Shown here one piece after another: positions 44,204 through 53,700 of a DNA stretch of 64,000 nt. The notes under the pieces are model-generated. The model was not told where the DNA came from and did no database searches. It was given only the letters and a program-made list of their open reading frames with translations. The translations under genes were made by a program, and so were the position numbers. The DNA is from Mucilaginibacter sp. MD40. Its GTDB lineage: Bacteria > Bacteroidota > Bacteroidia > Sphingobacteriales > Sphingobacteriaceae. Position 1 is the first letter of the stretch, and each line of letters begins with the position of its first letter. The DNA lies in contig NZ_NRSW01000001.1 in assembly GCF_002288635.1 (NCBI RefSeq), positions 305,086 to 369,085 on the forward strand. The letters are read 5' to 3'.

Positions 44204-44219
44204 AACTAAAAAATTAGTT
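44204..44219. promoter_or_regulatory. BlaI operator 1 (AACTAA-N4-TTAGTT)
   Basis: A perfect 6-bp dyad, overlapping the putative -33 box (TTG at 44218-44220) of the blaI promoter. The same dyad recurs at 44252-44267. Confidence 0.6.
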
Positions 44220-44248
44220 GCAAATGTAAAACACAATATATACCTTAG
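44218..44248 (+). promoter_or_regulatory. Putative blaI promoter between two operators
   Basis: TTG (44218-44220), then 20 bases, then TACCTTAG (44241-44248), one mismatch from TAnnTTTG. Operator 1 overlaps the -33 box and operator 2 covers the start region. Confidence 0.45.
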
Positions 44249-44251
44249 TAA

Positions 44252-44267
44252 AACTAATTTATTAGTT
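44252..44267. promoter_or_regulatory. BlaI operator 2 (AACTAA-N4-TTAGTT)
   Basis: Second copy of the perfect dyad, 48 bp centre to centre from the first and 10 bp before the blaI ATG. Placement over the start site implies autorepression. Confidence 0.6.
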
Positions 44268-44276
44268 ACGTAACAT

Positions 44277-44645
44277 ATGGAAATTAAAGAACTTACACGC
44301 GCGGAAGAACAAATTATGCAGGTATTGTGGCAGTTGGAAAAAGGTTTTGTAAAAGATGTGCTTGACGTTTTACCAGAGCCTAAACCGGCTTACAATACGG
44401 TATCAACCATTATCCGCATTTTAGAAACCAAAGGGTTTGTTAGCCATAATGCTTATGGCAAAAGCCATGAATATTACCCTATTGTTAGTAAAGACCAGTA
44501 CAAGGATTTTGCTGCTGAAAAACTCTTGAGCGGCTATTTTGATAATTCGGTAAACGGTATACTCTCCTTTTTTGTGAAGAAGGAAAAGATAAACCTTAAA
44601 GAGGCCGATGAAATTATGAAACTGATTGAGAAACTAAAAGATTAA
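44277..44645 (+). CDS. BlaI/MecI-family transcriptional repressor
   Basis: 122 residues, the usual length. A winged helix with LTRAEEQIMQVLWQLEKGF at the N-terminus, the recognition region KPAYNTVSTIIRILETKGFV near 42 and a C-terminal dimerisation part (FFVKKEKINLKEADEI). It represses its own promoter and the following gene until the M56 sensor cleaves it. Two identical dyads lie in the promoter. The M56 gene starts 5 bp after the stop. No beta-lactamase gene is adjacent, so the signal is probably envelope stress. Confidence 0.92.
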   Translation: MEIKELTRAEEQIMQVLWQLEKGFVKDVLDVLPEPKPAYNTVSTIIRILETKGFVSHNAYGKSHEYYPIVSKDQYKDFAAEKLLSGYFDNSVNGILSFFVKKEKINLKEADEIMKLIEKLKD

Positions 44646-44650
44646 CCGTT

Positions 44651-46597
44651 ATGAGCTGGTGGCAATATTTGGTGCTGGTAAATATTTACCTGTGTTTGTT
44701 TTACGCGTTTTACAGGATGCTACTGCAGCGCGAAACCTTTTTTCAGCTTAACCGCCTATATCTGGTGGGCACAGCCATCCTATCTTTCTTTATTCCATTG
44801 ATGCAGAGCGAATGGATAAAGGAGCTTTTTATAACAAGGCAAGTGCAGCACACTATCTACGGCAGTAGCGCCCTTACTATTGTTAATATTGCGCCCATTA
44901 ACAATAACCCGGTAACATTTGGCCAGGTTTTATCTATCATTTACGTTGCAGGTGTAATTATACTGTTCGCCAAATTATGTTTACAGCTAATTATGCTAAA
45001 GAAGATCATTAAGGACCCTTCACCCGAAGTAGCTTATTCTTTCTTTAATAAAATAAAAGTTGATAAAGGCATTGATGGTGAAGACGTAATACAACACCAC
45101 GAACAGGTACATGCCCGGCAGTTCCATACGGCAGATATACTGATCATTGAGGCGGTAATGATCATCAATTGGTTTAACCCGGTTGTTTACCTGTACCGCT
45201 ACGCCATTAAACATGTACATGAGTTTATTGCCGACAAGCACACGCTTGAGGCAGGAACAAACAAAGCGGATTACGCCATGCTGTTGCTCAACCAAACATT
45301 TAACGCGCCGGCTCATCGCCTGGTAAACCCATTTTTTAACCATAGCCTATTAAAACAACGAATTATGATGCTACAGAAAAACAAGTCGCAACGTATTAAG
45401 CTCATTAAATATGGCTTATCTGCACCATTATTTGTGTTAATGCTGGTATTATCTTCGGCTACTATCAGTAACAGCAATACGGTAAAAAACATCAACCGTA
45501 AAGCTGGGGATGTATTAGCAAGCCCGGCAAAAGAGGTAATAAGCGGGCAATACCAATCATCCAAAAATGAAAACACTGAAGGCAATGCACAAATGGTGAT
45601 TGACACAGTACCTAAGAAACAAAAATTCACCGTTACGGTAGCCCCGAGCTTCCCGGGCGGAGAAGCAGCATTTGCACGCTTCCTTGCATCTAATATCAAA
45701 TATCCTGTTGCAGCAAAAAACAATAAGGTACAGGGCCGATCGCTGATCGCTTTTACGATAGGTACCGATGGCTCACTGAGCAATTTTAAAGTGGCCAAGG
45801 GCATAGGCGGCGGAGCCGATGAAGAAGCGATCCGGGTGATAAAAATGTCGCCTAAATGGGCTCCCGCTACGGTAAATGGCCAACCAGTGAAGACAAGTTA
45901 TGTAGTACCGGTTAATTTTTCATTAGACGGAAGTGTGACCAGTGTAACTAATAAACCCGATGGCGCTGATTTAAAAGAGGGTGAGGAATTGTTTACGGAA
46001 GTGGAGCAATCGCCATCGTTCCCTGGTGGCGTAGAGGCTTTTGGTAGTTTTTTAGCTAAGAACATCAGATACCCAAAAGAAGCAAAAGAGAATAATATCC
46101 AGGGCCGTGTTATTGCCACATTTATAGTAGAGCAAGACGGTTCGCTTTCGAATATCAGGATTGTTAGGGGCATTGGTGCCGGAGCCGATGAAGAAGCTGT
46201 GCGTGTACTGGCTATTTCTCCAAAATGGATAGCCGGTGTGCAAAACGGGCATAAGGTACGTGTGCAGTACACTGTCCCTATCAATTTTGCACTTGCCGAT
46301 GAAGACAACGGAAAGGAAAAGAAGATTGGTCTTAGAAAGTACCCTTCACAATCAAGCTCTGTACTTTATAAAGACACTATAGCAAATGGTGCACCTTTGA
46401 AACTGAGAGGCTTTAATAATCCACCACTTTATTTGGTGGACGGCAAAGTTGTGAAAGACATTCAACATGTCGACCCCAACACTATTCAATCCATGACTGT
46501 TTCAAAGGATAGATCAGCTATACTTAAATATGGAAGCGATGGTGTAAACGGAGTCGTAGAAATTACAACCAAAGCCAAGGCAAAAGCAGTGAAATAA
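44651..46597 (+). CDS. M56 antirepressor peptidase fused to two TonB domains and a plug-like domain
   Basis: 648 residues, with no cleavable signal. Membrane helices near 5-22, 36-52 and 90-117; HEQVH (residues 150-154) with Glu191 in EFIADKH gives the M56/BlaR1 zinc site; another helix lies near 255-272. Then come two TonB C-terminal domains, about 333-424 (PSFPGGEAAF) and 455-547 (PSFPGGVEAF), followed at 590-642 by a stretch like a TonB-receptor plug (PLYLVDGKVV ... ILKYGSDGVNGVVEITTK). M56 parts cleave BlaI on signalling. The tandem TonB plus plug is an unusual end. Confidence 0.85.
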   Translation: MSWWQYLVLVNIYLCLFYAFYRMLLQRETFFQLNRLYLVGTAILSFFIPLMQSEWIKELFITRQVQHTIYGSSALTIVNIAPINNNPVTFGQVLSIIYVAGVIILFAKLCLQLIMLKKIIKDPSPEVAYSFFNKIKVDKGIDGEDVIQHHEQVHARQFHTADILIIEAVMIINWFNPVVYLYRYAIKHVHEFIADKHTLEAGTNKADYAMLLLNQTFNAPAHRLVNPFFNHSLLKQRIMMLQKNKSQRIKLIKYGLSAPLFVLMLVLSSATISNSNTVKNINRKAGDVLASPAKEVISGQYQSSKNENTEGNAQMVIDTVPKKQKFTVTVAPSFPGGEAAFARFLASNIKYPVAAKNNKVQGRSLIAFTIGTDGSLSNFKVAKGIGGGADEEAIRVIKMSPKWAPATVNGQPVKTSYVVPVNFSLDGSVTSVTNKPDGADLKEGEELFTEVEQSPSFPGGVEAFGSFLAKNIRYPKEAKENNIQGRVIATFIVEQDGSLSNIRIVRGIGAGADEEAVRVLAISPKWIAGVQNGHKVRVQYTVPINFALADEDNGKEKKIGLRKYPSQSSSVLYKDTIANGAPLKLRGFNNPPLYLVDGKVVKDIQHVDPNTIQSMTVSKDRSAILKYGSDGVNGVVEITTKAKAKAVK

Positions 46598-46627
46598 AAT
46601 CAGTTAATTTAAACCATATCCAAACCG

Positions 46628-46660
46628 GGCCGGGAGTGTAAAAGCATCCGGCCTTTTATT
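46628..46660 (+). terminator. Terminator after the M56 gene
   Basis: GGCCGG (46628-46633) pairs with CCGGCC (46648-46653), followed by TTTTATTT. It ends the blaI-M56 operon and touches the stop of the convergent PAS gene. Confidence 0.75.
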
Positions 46661-47343
46661 TATAAAGGGGCTCCCTGGGCCACAGCTTCCTGCTGCTCGC
46701 GCATGTTACGGATAATTTTGGTGTAGCCACGGTGCTGTTCATAATCATCATACAACGGGAACATCAGCCCTGTTCCCCAAAATCGGGAACGGTCCTTACG
46801 CACATGATAGCGTTCATCAATGGCCCTGCCATCTGTTTGGGCGGTTTCCATCTCTACCCCGGGTGAGCCTTTGGCTATATCTTCGGGTGTAAAAAATATT
46901 TCGGCGCTGCAACCTATTACTTCGTTCGCCGCATATCCCATCAGTTTTTCAGCGCCTTTATTCCAGCTATTAATATCACCGTTTTTATCGGTAGTAACCA
47001 CTGCGTAATCGTCCAGGCTATCCAGCACCAGGTGAAAAAAGTCTTCACTCATCCTAAAATAGCTGTCTTCAAATATATCATCACCCGTAACACCGGGATT
47101 ATTGATATGGTAATCAATCTCCACACTTACGCCTTCAATACCGCATGCCATTTGCATAGGTTCGCGCGTAATGCGATAGAATGTTTCAAACCCCTCAGGC
47201 AACTGTTCTAACCTTGGCTTAGTGCGTACCGGCTTAAATAAAATACTTTCCTGGTCGTCGGCAGATCTCTCGCTAACTAATACGTAATTATATCCCTTTT
47301 CGATCAAATCGCCCAGTAATTGCGGTGTTAACGGTATTCTCAT
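46660..47343 (-). CDS. Stand-alone PAS-domain protein
   Basis: 227 residues. Residues 100-220 form a PAS domain (VLDSLDDYAVVTTDKNGDIN, SWNKGAEKLMGYAANEVIG, then a PAC part RSRFWGTGLMFPLYDDYEQH). The N-terminal 95 residues have no recognised domain. No kinase, cyclase or DNA-binding output is attached, so it must act with a partner. A DUF5670 gene follows upstream on the same strand (32 bp). Confidence 0.75.
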   Translation of the reverse strand: MRIPLTPQLLGDLIEKGYNYVLVSERSADDQESILFKPVRTKPRLEQLPEGFETFYRITREPMQMACGIEGVSVEIDYHINNPGVTGDDIFEDSYFRMSEDFFHLVLDSLDDYAVVTTDKNGDINSWNKGAEKLMGYAANEVIGCSAEIFFTPEDIAKGSPGVEMETAQTDGRAIDERYHVRKDRSRFWGTGLMFPLYDDYEQHRGYTKIIRNMREQQEAVAQGAPL

Positions 47344-47375
47344 GATTGCTCTGCGTCTAAAAAAAGAATAATAAT

Positions 47376-47531
47376 TTATACAGCAGTAGGCCTGCGAATG
47401 ATCTTTAACAGGAAAATGATAAGGGCTATTACCAATAATATATGAATAATGCTACCAATAGCGGTAAAGAAAAAACCTATAGCCCAGCAAATAACCAGGA
47501 TAACGGCAATGGTGTATAATAATGAGTTCAT
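47376..47531 (-). CDS. DUF5670 (lmo0937-type) 51-residue membrane peptide
   Basis: A small gene found by reading the gap: ATG at 47531, stop at 47376-47378. The peptide is two hydrophobic helices with a short positively charged end (KIIRRPTAV), and an N-terminus MNSLLYTIAVILVICWAIGF typical of lmo0937-family peptides. These stress-linked peptides are of unknown function. It precedes the PAS gene by 32 bp on the same strand. Confidence 0.8.
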   Translation of the reverse strand: MNSLLYTIAVILVICWAIGFFFTAIGSIIHILLVIALIIFLLKIIRRPTAV

Positions 47532-47603
47532 TTGGTTATTATAATTTAGTTAACGTTATAATAACCCAACCATAGCAAATGTTTTACCAAAGCCGCATAA
47601 ACG

Positions 47604-47637
47604 AAAATCCCTTTGCTTAATTAAGCAAAGGGATTTT
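47604..47637. terminator. Bidirectional terminator (17-bp palindrome)
   Basis: AAAATCCCTTTGCTTAA and TTAAGCAAAGGGATTTT form a perfect 17-bp inverted repeat with no loop, followed by T residues. It closes the M61 peptidase gene on the minus strand. Confidence 0.85.
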
Positions 47638-47659
47638 TGTCAAATACTGTATTAAGCAA

Positions 47660-49456
47660 TTACAAATGCAGCCATTTCTTACGCACATCCAGTTGTTTAG
47701 CGTTGGCATCTGGTAGTTCGGTGATGCTGTATTTAACCGCGTCGTTACGTTTTAAGGTTACCGGTATAATTATCCGTTGGCCATCGCGGGTTACGGTAAC
47801 ATTTACCTTGTCTCCTATTTTTTTTCCTTTAAGTATGCTGCCCATTTCGGTAACAGGGGTATCGTCAATAGCGGTTAATTCGTCGTTAACGTTAAGGCCG
47901 TCAACCCAACCTGCACCACCGCGTAATACGGTAGTAATTATTTTACGCGAGTTGGTAAATACGCCTAATGATGGTTCGTTGTTATCGGCAAATTCATCCG
48001 TTAGCTTATAACCGGCATAATTAAGGTATTTGTTATAGTCGATAGGTGCCAGGCCGTTGATGTACTTAGCATAAAAATCGTCCAGCTTTTCGCCTGCGAA
48101 TTTCTCAAATCCGGCTTTAAATTCAGCGTCGGTGTACCCGCGTTTTTTACCTTTATAATAGGTATCGTACATGTACTTCATCACATCATTAAGCGAATAC
48201 TTAGTGTTGCTGTTGTTAATGATCTCCAGATCAAGCAACATACCTACTATGGCACCTTTGTCATAATATGAGATACCGGTATTGTATGAGTTCTCATTAG
48301 GGCGATAGCCTTTTATCCAGGCATCAAAGCTCGACTCGGCCAATGGCTGCACCTTCGTACCCGGCTGGTTCTCTACGGTATTGATGTCGCCTGCCATATC
48401 ATTCAAATAATCCTGCGGGCTGGATATACCGGCATAGCGCAATATCATATTTTGGTAGTAAGCCGTGAAACCCTCGGCGATCCACAGGTTGGTGGTGTAG
48501 TTTTCGTTATCATAATCAAACGGGCCTAATGCTATAGGGCGCAGGCGTTTAACGTTCCACAAGTGGAAGTGCTCATGCGCCACCAGGCTCAGGAAACCGC
48601 GGTAACCACCGGGAGTACCATATTGGTCGCGAGAGGCACCTAAAACTGTTGAGCTTAAATGCTCAAGACCACCACCATTGCGCTGTTTATTATGTACTAT
48701 AAATGTATAGTGTTTGTTAGGGTTTTCACCGAAAACGTTCACCTCGGCACGGATCACTTTAGCCATATCCACCTTTAGGCGTTCTTTATCATAATTGCCG
48801 CCACCGTACATAGCCACCTCGTAATGCGTACCATCAACATCAAAGTCAAAAACATCCTGGGTACCAATTTCCAGCGGCGAATCATACAAGATATCATAGT
48901 TTGGCGCGGTGCGGGTGAAAACATCCCCGTTTACCATTTCCAAACTCGTTGATACCTTATTCCAGTCTTTATATGGTTTAATGTGCACGGTTGAAGGTTG
49001 GCTGATCATCCCTTTAGGATACAAGAATATGCCTGTGCTGGAAAGGAAAGCGTGCGAAGCATCAATAAAACTGGTACGTACCGATAGTTCAAAGGCATAT
49101 ACTTTATATTTTACAGTAACCGAGCTTACGCCTGTCATATTCATCTTCCAGGTATTTTTATTGATCTTGGTTACAGGCAGCTCCTTGCCGCGGGTGTTGG
49201 CACTTAACGATTCAATGTTTTTAGCGAACTCCCTTACCAGGTATGATCCTGGTGCCCAAACGGGCATTTTCACTTCCAGCGTTGGCTGGGCCAGGCCGGT
49301 AATATTCATTTCTACTTCTGCATAGTGCGCCTGGGCTTCGGGAAAGCTAACCGTATAGGATATTTTAGCGGGAACGGCAGGTGGTGTTGCTGCAAAGGCA
49401 GGGGTGATCATAATGGTTATTAAATAAGCTAATGCTGATGAGTACAATTTTTTCAT
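47660..49456 (-). CDS. M61 family glycyl aminopeptidase with PDZ domain
   Basis: 598 residues from the ATG at 49456, which begins a signal peptide (cleavage near AFAA-T); a longer in-frame start at 49654 adds non-coding-like sequence and is rejected. The M61 zinc motif HEHFH is at residues 294-298 with the third ligand in IAEGFTAYYQN near 330. A PDZ domain follows near 505-598 (GAGWVDGLNVNDELTAI). Periplasmic; relatives are named M61 glycyl aminopeptidases. Confidence 0.85.
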   Translation of the reverse strand: MKKLYSSALAYLITIMITPAFAATPPAVPAKISYTVSFPEAQAHYAEVEMNITGLAQPTLEVKMPVWAPGSYLVREFAKNIESLSANTRGKELPVTKINKNTWKMNMTGVSSVTVKYKVYAFELSVRTSFIDASHAFLSSTGIFLYPKGMISQPSTVHIKPYKDWNKVSTSLEMVNGDVFTRTAPNYDILYDSPLEIGTQDVFDFDVDGTHYEVAMYGGGNYDKERLKVDMAKVIRAEVNVFGENPNKHYTFIVHNKQRNGGGLEHLSSTVLGASRDQYGTPGGYRGFLSLVAHEHFHLWNVKRLRPIALGPFDYDNENYTTNLWIAEGFTAYYQNMILRYAGISSPQDYLNDMAGDINTVENQPGTKVQPLAESSFDAWIKGYRPNENSYNTGISYYDKGAIVGMLLDLEIINNSNTKYSLNDVMKYMYDTYYKGKKRGYTDAEFKAGFEKFAGEKLDDFYAKYINGLAPIDYNKYLNYAGYKLTDEFADNNEPSLGVFTNSRKIITTVLRGGAGWVDGLNVNDELTAIDDTPVTEMGSILKGKKIGDKVNVTVTRDGQRIIIPVTLKRNDAVKYSITELPDANAKQLDVRKKWLHL

Positions 49457-49644
49457 GCTGCAAGTTAAAAAATTAATATTCCTAAAAAGATAGGTCAAAA
49501 ACAGTTGAGGTGTAAAATGGTTGATACATGCAAGCTTTTTGATAATGAAGGCTTTATTATTGCACCGTTTTGGCCGGCACGCTATTTCAAGTGCTATAAA
49601 CATAGTTAAAGTTAAGTATTGCAGCAACCGTATTGCTCTTAAAG
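49457..49644. other. Divergent spacer M61 peptidase / RND operon
   Basis: 188 bp. For the peptidase the minus strand has TTTG-N20-TAATTTTT, a near-consensus promoter about 20 bp before its ATG. For the RND operon only a loose TAAGTATTG is seen near 49612. No operator for a regulator was recognised. Confidence 0.35.
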
Positions 49645-50718
49645 ATGAAAACACGTTATGTAATTTATACCGTTTTGGCGCTGGTGTTAGCTTATTTGTT
49701 GTACAACAAATTCTTTAGTAAGGGCGCTAAGGAAAAACAGGTAGCCACTGCCGGTAAAGGCAAGCGCAAGAACGGCCCGGTGCCGGTTAACCTGATGATT
49801 GTGAAAGACACCACCGTTACCGACCAGATTGATATTACCGGAACCATTGACGCTAACGAAAAAGTAAACCTCGTAAGCCAAACCGCCGGTAGCGTAACCG
49901 GTATTTATTTTAACGAGGGGCAACATGTAAGCAAAGGGCAGCTGTTAGTTAAAGTATATAACCAGGACCTTGAAGCTTCTCTTAAACAAGTAGAGGCGCA
50001 AATGGCGCTGGCACGTGATATTAACCGCCGTAACGAAATACTGGTGCAGAAAGAAGCCATCAGCAAGGAAGAATACGAAACTTCACAATCTTCTTACAAC
50101 GCTTACAAGGCGCAGGCCGCGGCGGTACGTGCGCAAATTGGCCGCACTGAGATACGCGCGCCGTTTTCGGGCGTAATTGGTTTAAGAAGCATTAGCCCGG
50201 GTGGTTATTTATCACCTACCGCGCCTATAGCCACCTTGGTAAACATCGACCCGGCCAAAGTTACCTTCTCTGTGCCTGAGCGGTACCTGGGCCTGATCAA
50301 AGCCGGTAGCAAGATCAATTTTAATATTGAAAGTTCACAGCAAAATTTCTCTGCAACGGTTTATGCGATTGAACCAGCGCTGGATGCTACTTCGCGCACT
50401 ATTACGGTACGCGCCAAAGCGCCTAATGCTAATAACTTATTAAGGGCCGGTTCTTTTGCCAAGATCAACCTGACGCTTGACCAGATACCGAAAACCATTA
50501 TGATACCTACAGAAGCGGTAATACCCGATCTGAAAAGCAGTAAGGTATATGTATACCACAACGGCGTAGCCCTGTCTAAAAACGTAAAAACCGATTTGCG
50601 TACTGATACCAGGATACAAATTGTTGACGGCCTTAAACAAGGCGACAGCGTAGTGGTTTCGGGGTTGATACAGATACGACCTAAAGCGCCATTGAAAATT
50701 CTAAAAGTGATTAAATAA
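49645..50718 (+). CDS. RND efflux periplasmic adaptor subunit
   Basis: 357 residues from the ATG at 49645 (a TTG at 49633 is less likely). One N-terminal anchor helix, then a membrane fusion protein: lipoyl half-motifs QTAGSVTGIYFNEGQHVSKG near 88, a coiled-coil hairpin (110-160), TEIRAPFSGVIGLRSISPGG near 168, and a beta-barrel and membrane-proximal domain. It links the pump at 50727 to the TolC-like channel at 53852. The pump substrate is not evident. Confidence 0.93.
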   Translation: MKTRYVIYTVLALVLAYLLYNKFFSKGAKEKQVATAGKGKRKNGPVPVNLMIVKDTTVTDQIDITGTIDANEKVNLVSQTAGSVTGIYFNEGQHVSKGQLLVKVYNQDLEASLKQVEAQMALARDINRRNEILVQKEAISKEEYETSQSSYNAYKAQAAAVRAQIGRTEIRAPFSGVIGLRSISPGGYLSPTAPIATLVNIDPAKVTFSVPERYLGLIKAGSKINFNIESSQQNFSATVYAIEPALDATSRTITVRAKAPNANNLLRAGSFAKINLTLDQIPKTIMIPTEAVIPDLKSSKVYVYHNGVALSKNVKTDLRTDTRIQIVDGLKQGDSVVVSGLIQIRPKAPLKILKVIK

Positions 50719-50726
50719 GCACAAGT

Positions 50727-53700
50727 ATGAGTTTATCGTCCATTAGTATAAAACGGCCAGTATTGGCAACAGTAATGTCTGTTGTGATAGTGGTATTCGG
50801 TGTTATTGGCTATAAGTTCCTGGGCGTGCGCGATTTCCCATCGGTAGACCCGCCCATCATTTCGGTATCTACCAGCTACTCGGGCGCTAACGCCGATGTT
50901 ATTGAATCACAAATCACCGAACCTTTGGAAAAAGCCATCAATGGTGTGCCGGGCATCCGTAATATATCATCTACAAGTTCGGTAGGCCAGAGTAACATTA
51001 CGGTAGAGTTTAACCTTGATGCCGACCTGGAAACCGCTGCCAACGACGTACGCGATAAAGTGGGCCAGGCGCAGCGCCAGTTACCACAGGATATTAACGC
51101 GCCACCGGTTGTAACCAAGGCCGATGCTAATGCCGACCAGATCATCACCCTTACCGTTAGCAGCAACACCCGTAATATTATGCAGGTGGATGACTATGCC
51201 GAGAACGTATTACAGGAGGGCCTCCAAACCATACCCGGCGTAAGCTCTATTAACATACAGGGCCAACGCCAGTATGCCATGCGCTTATGGATCGATCCCA
51301 ATAAAATATCTGCATTGGGTTTAACCGCAACTGATATAGGTGCCGCTCTGAGTAAAGAGAACGTGGAACTGCCTGCCGGTAAAATAGAGGGTAATAATAC
51401 CGAGCTAACCATAAGGGCGCTTGGCAAATTAACCGACGAAAAAGATTTTAACAACCTCATTATCCGCTCGGATAGCAATCGGGTGGTTCGTTTAAAAGAC
51501 ATTGGTTATGCTGTTTTAGGATCAGCCAATGAGGAAACCGCGTTCAAGGAATCGGGCATTCCGCAGGTAGGCCTTGCAGTGGTACCGCAGCCCGGTGCCA
51601 ACTATGTACAAATAGCCAAAGATTTTTATGTTCGCCTTAAGCAGATAGAAAAAGACTTGCCGCCAGATATTACCGTAAAAGTGGCGTTGGATAATACTAA
51701 GTTCATTAATAACTCTATTGAAGAGGTTAAGGAAACCCTTATCATTTCTTTTGTACTGGTGGTAATTATTATTTACCTGTTCTTCCGCGACTGGCTTATC
51801 GCTTTCCGCCCGCTGATAGATATACCGGTATCGTTGATCGGCGCATTCTTTATTATGTATGTATGCGGTTTCTCTATTAATATCCTTACGCTGCTGGGTA
51901 TCGTATTGGCAACGGGCCTGGTGGTGGATGATGGGATTGTGGTAACCGAGAACATCTATAAAAAGGTAGAAGAAGGCATGGATATCCGCAAGGCGGCCTT
52001 CCAGGGCTCGGCTGAGATCCTTTTCGCCGTTATTTCTACGTCTATTACCCTGGCAGCGGTATTCCTGCCCATCATGTTTTTGCAGGGCTTCACCGGAAGG
52101 TTGTTCCGCGAGTTCGCGGTGGTGGTTGCAGGTTCGGTATTGATATCAGCTTTTGTATCGCTCTCGTTAACGCCTATGCTTAACGTAAAGCTGATCCGCA
52201 AAAACCAGAAGAAATCAAAATTTTATTTAGCTACTGAGCCGTTCTTCGAAAGGATGACCACCGGGTACACCGAATCGCTGGTTAAGTTTATGAAACGCAG
52301 ATGGGTATCATTTGTGATATTGGGTGGTTCACTGATCATAACAGGCGTATTACTCAAGGTCACCCCATCAGAACTGGCCCCGCTGGACGACCGCAGCTTA
52401 CTGCGCTATACCGTTACAGGCTCAGAAGGAGCCACTTATGAGTACATGACCAGGTATATGGATAAAGTAGCCAACCTGGTAACCGACTCCATACCGGAAG
52501 CAAATGTGAATATTGAGATCGTTTCGCCTTCCTTTGGCGGGGGTTCAGCCAATACCGGTTTTGGCCGTATAGGTTTGGTAGCACCAGACCAGCGGGAACG
52601 CACCCAGCAGCAACTGGCCGACTGGCTCAACAAAAAGCTGTCCCGCATGCCCGATGCCCGCGCGATAGTAATACAGGAGCAAACTATTAGTGGCGGCGGT
52701 AGCGGGGCCAGGACTTCTTTACCTGTCCAGTTTGTGATCCAAAACCAGGACTTTGAAAAAATAAGAAAGGTACTGCCGGAGTTTTTCGCAGAAGTATCTA
52801 AAAGCCCTGTATTCCAGGGATCTGACGTTAACCTGAAATTCACTAAGCCCGAACTACGGGTAACTACCGATCGTGACCGGGCACGCGACCTGGGTGTATC
52901 GGTTGCCGATATAGCCCAAACGCTGCAGCTGTACTACAGTGCAGGCCGTTTAGATTATTTCCTTATCAATGGCAAGCAATACCAGGTAATTGCCCAGGTT
53001 GACCGCGCCAACCGCGATCAGCCACTTGACCTTAAATCGGTATATGTGCGCAGCAGCAAAGGCACGCTGGTACAGTTGGATAACGTGGTAAAAGTTTCTG
53101 AAAGTGCCACACCACCATCTATCTATCACTTTAACCGCTTTAAATCGGCCACGTTGCAGGCAGGCCTTTCGCCGGGCCATACCATTGGCGATGGTATAGC
53201 TGAAATGAACCGCATAGCCAAAGGCCTTCTGGATGAATCATTCAGTACCGAACTGGCCGGCCCTTCACGAGATTATGCGGAAGGTTCGTCCAACATTCTT
53301 TTCGCGTTCGGCTTTGCTTTGTTGCTCATCTATTTGGTACTGGCCGCACAGTTTGAAAGTTTTGTTGACCCGTTTATTGTAATGCTCACTGTACCGCTGG
53401 CTATCGCGGGGGCTTTTATATCACTATGGCTGTTTGATCAAACCTTTAATATATTCAGCCAGATCGGTATCATTACGCTGGTGGGCCTGGTAACCAAAAA
53501 TGGTATCTTGATCGTCGAGTTCGCCAACCAGCGCATGGAACACGGGCTAAGCAAGTATGAGGCCGTGGTTGAGGCCGCTACATCGCGCCTGCGCCCCATT
53601 TTAATGACGAGCCTTGCCGTGGTATTAGGCTCTGTGCCTATTGCCCTCGCATTGGGCGCGGGGGCTAAAAGCCGTGTATCATTAGGTATCGTAATTATTG

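Noticed and set aside
49457..49654. 66-residue extension of the M61 peptidase
   Set aside because: It precedes a clear signal peptide start at 49456 and covers the divergent promoter region.
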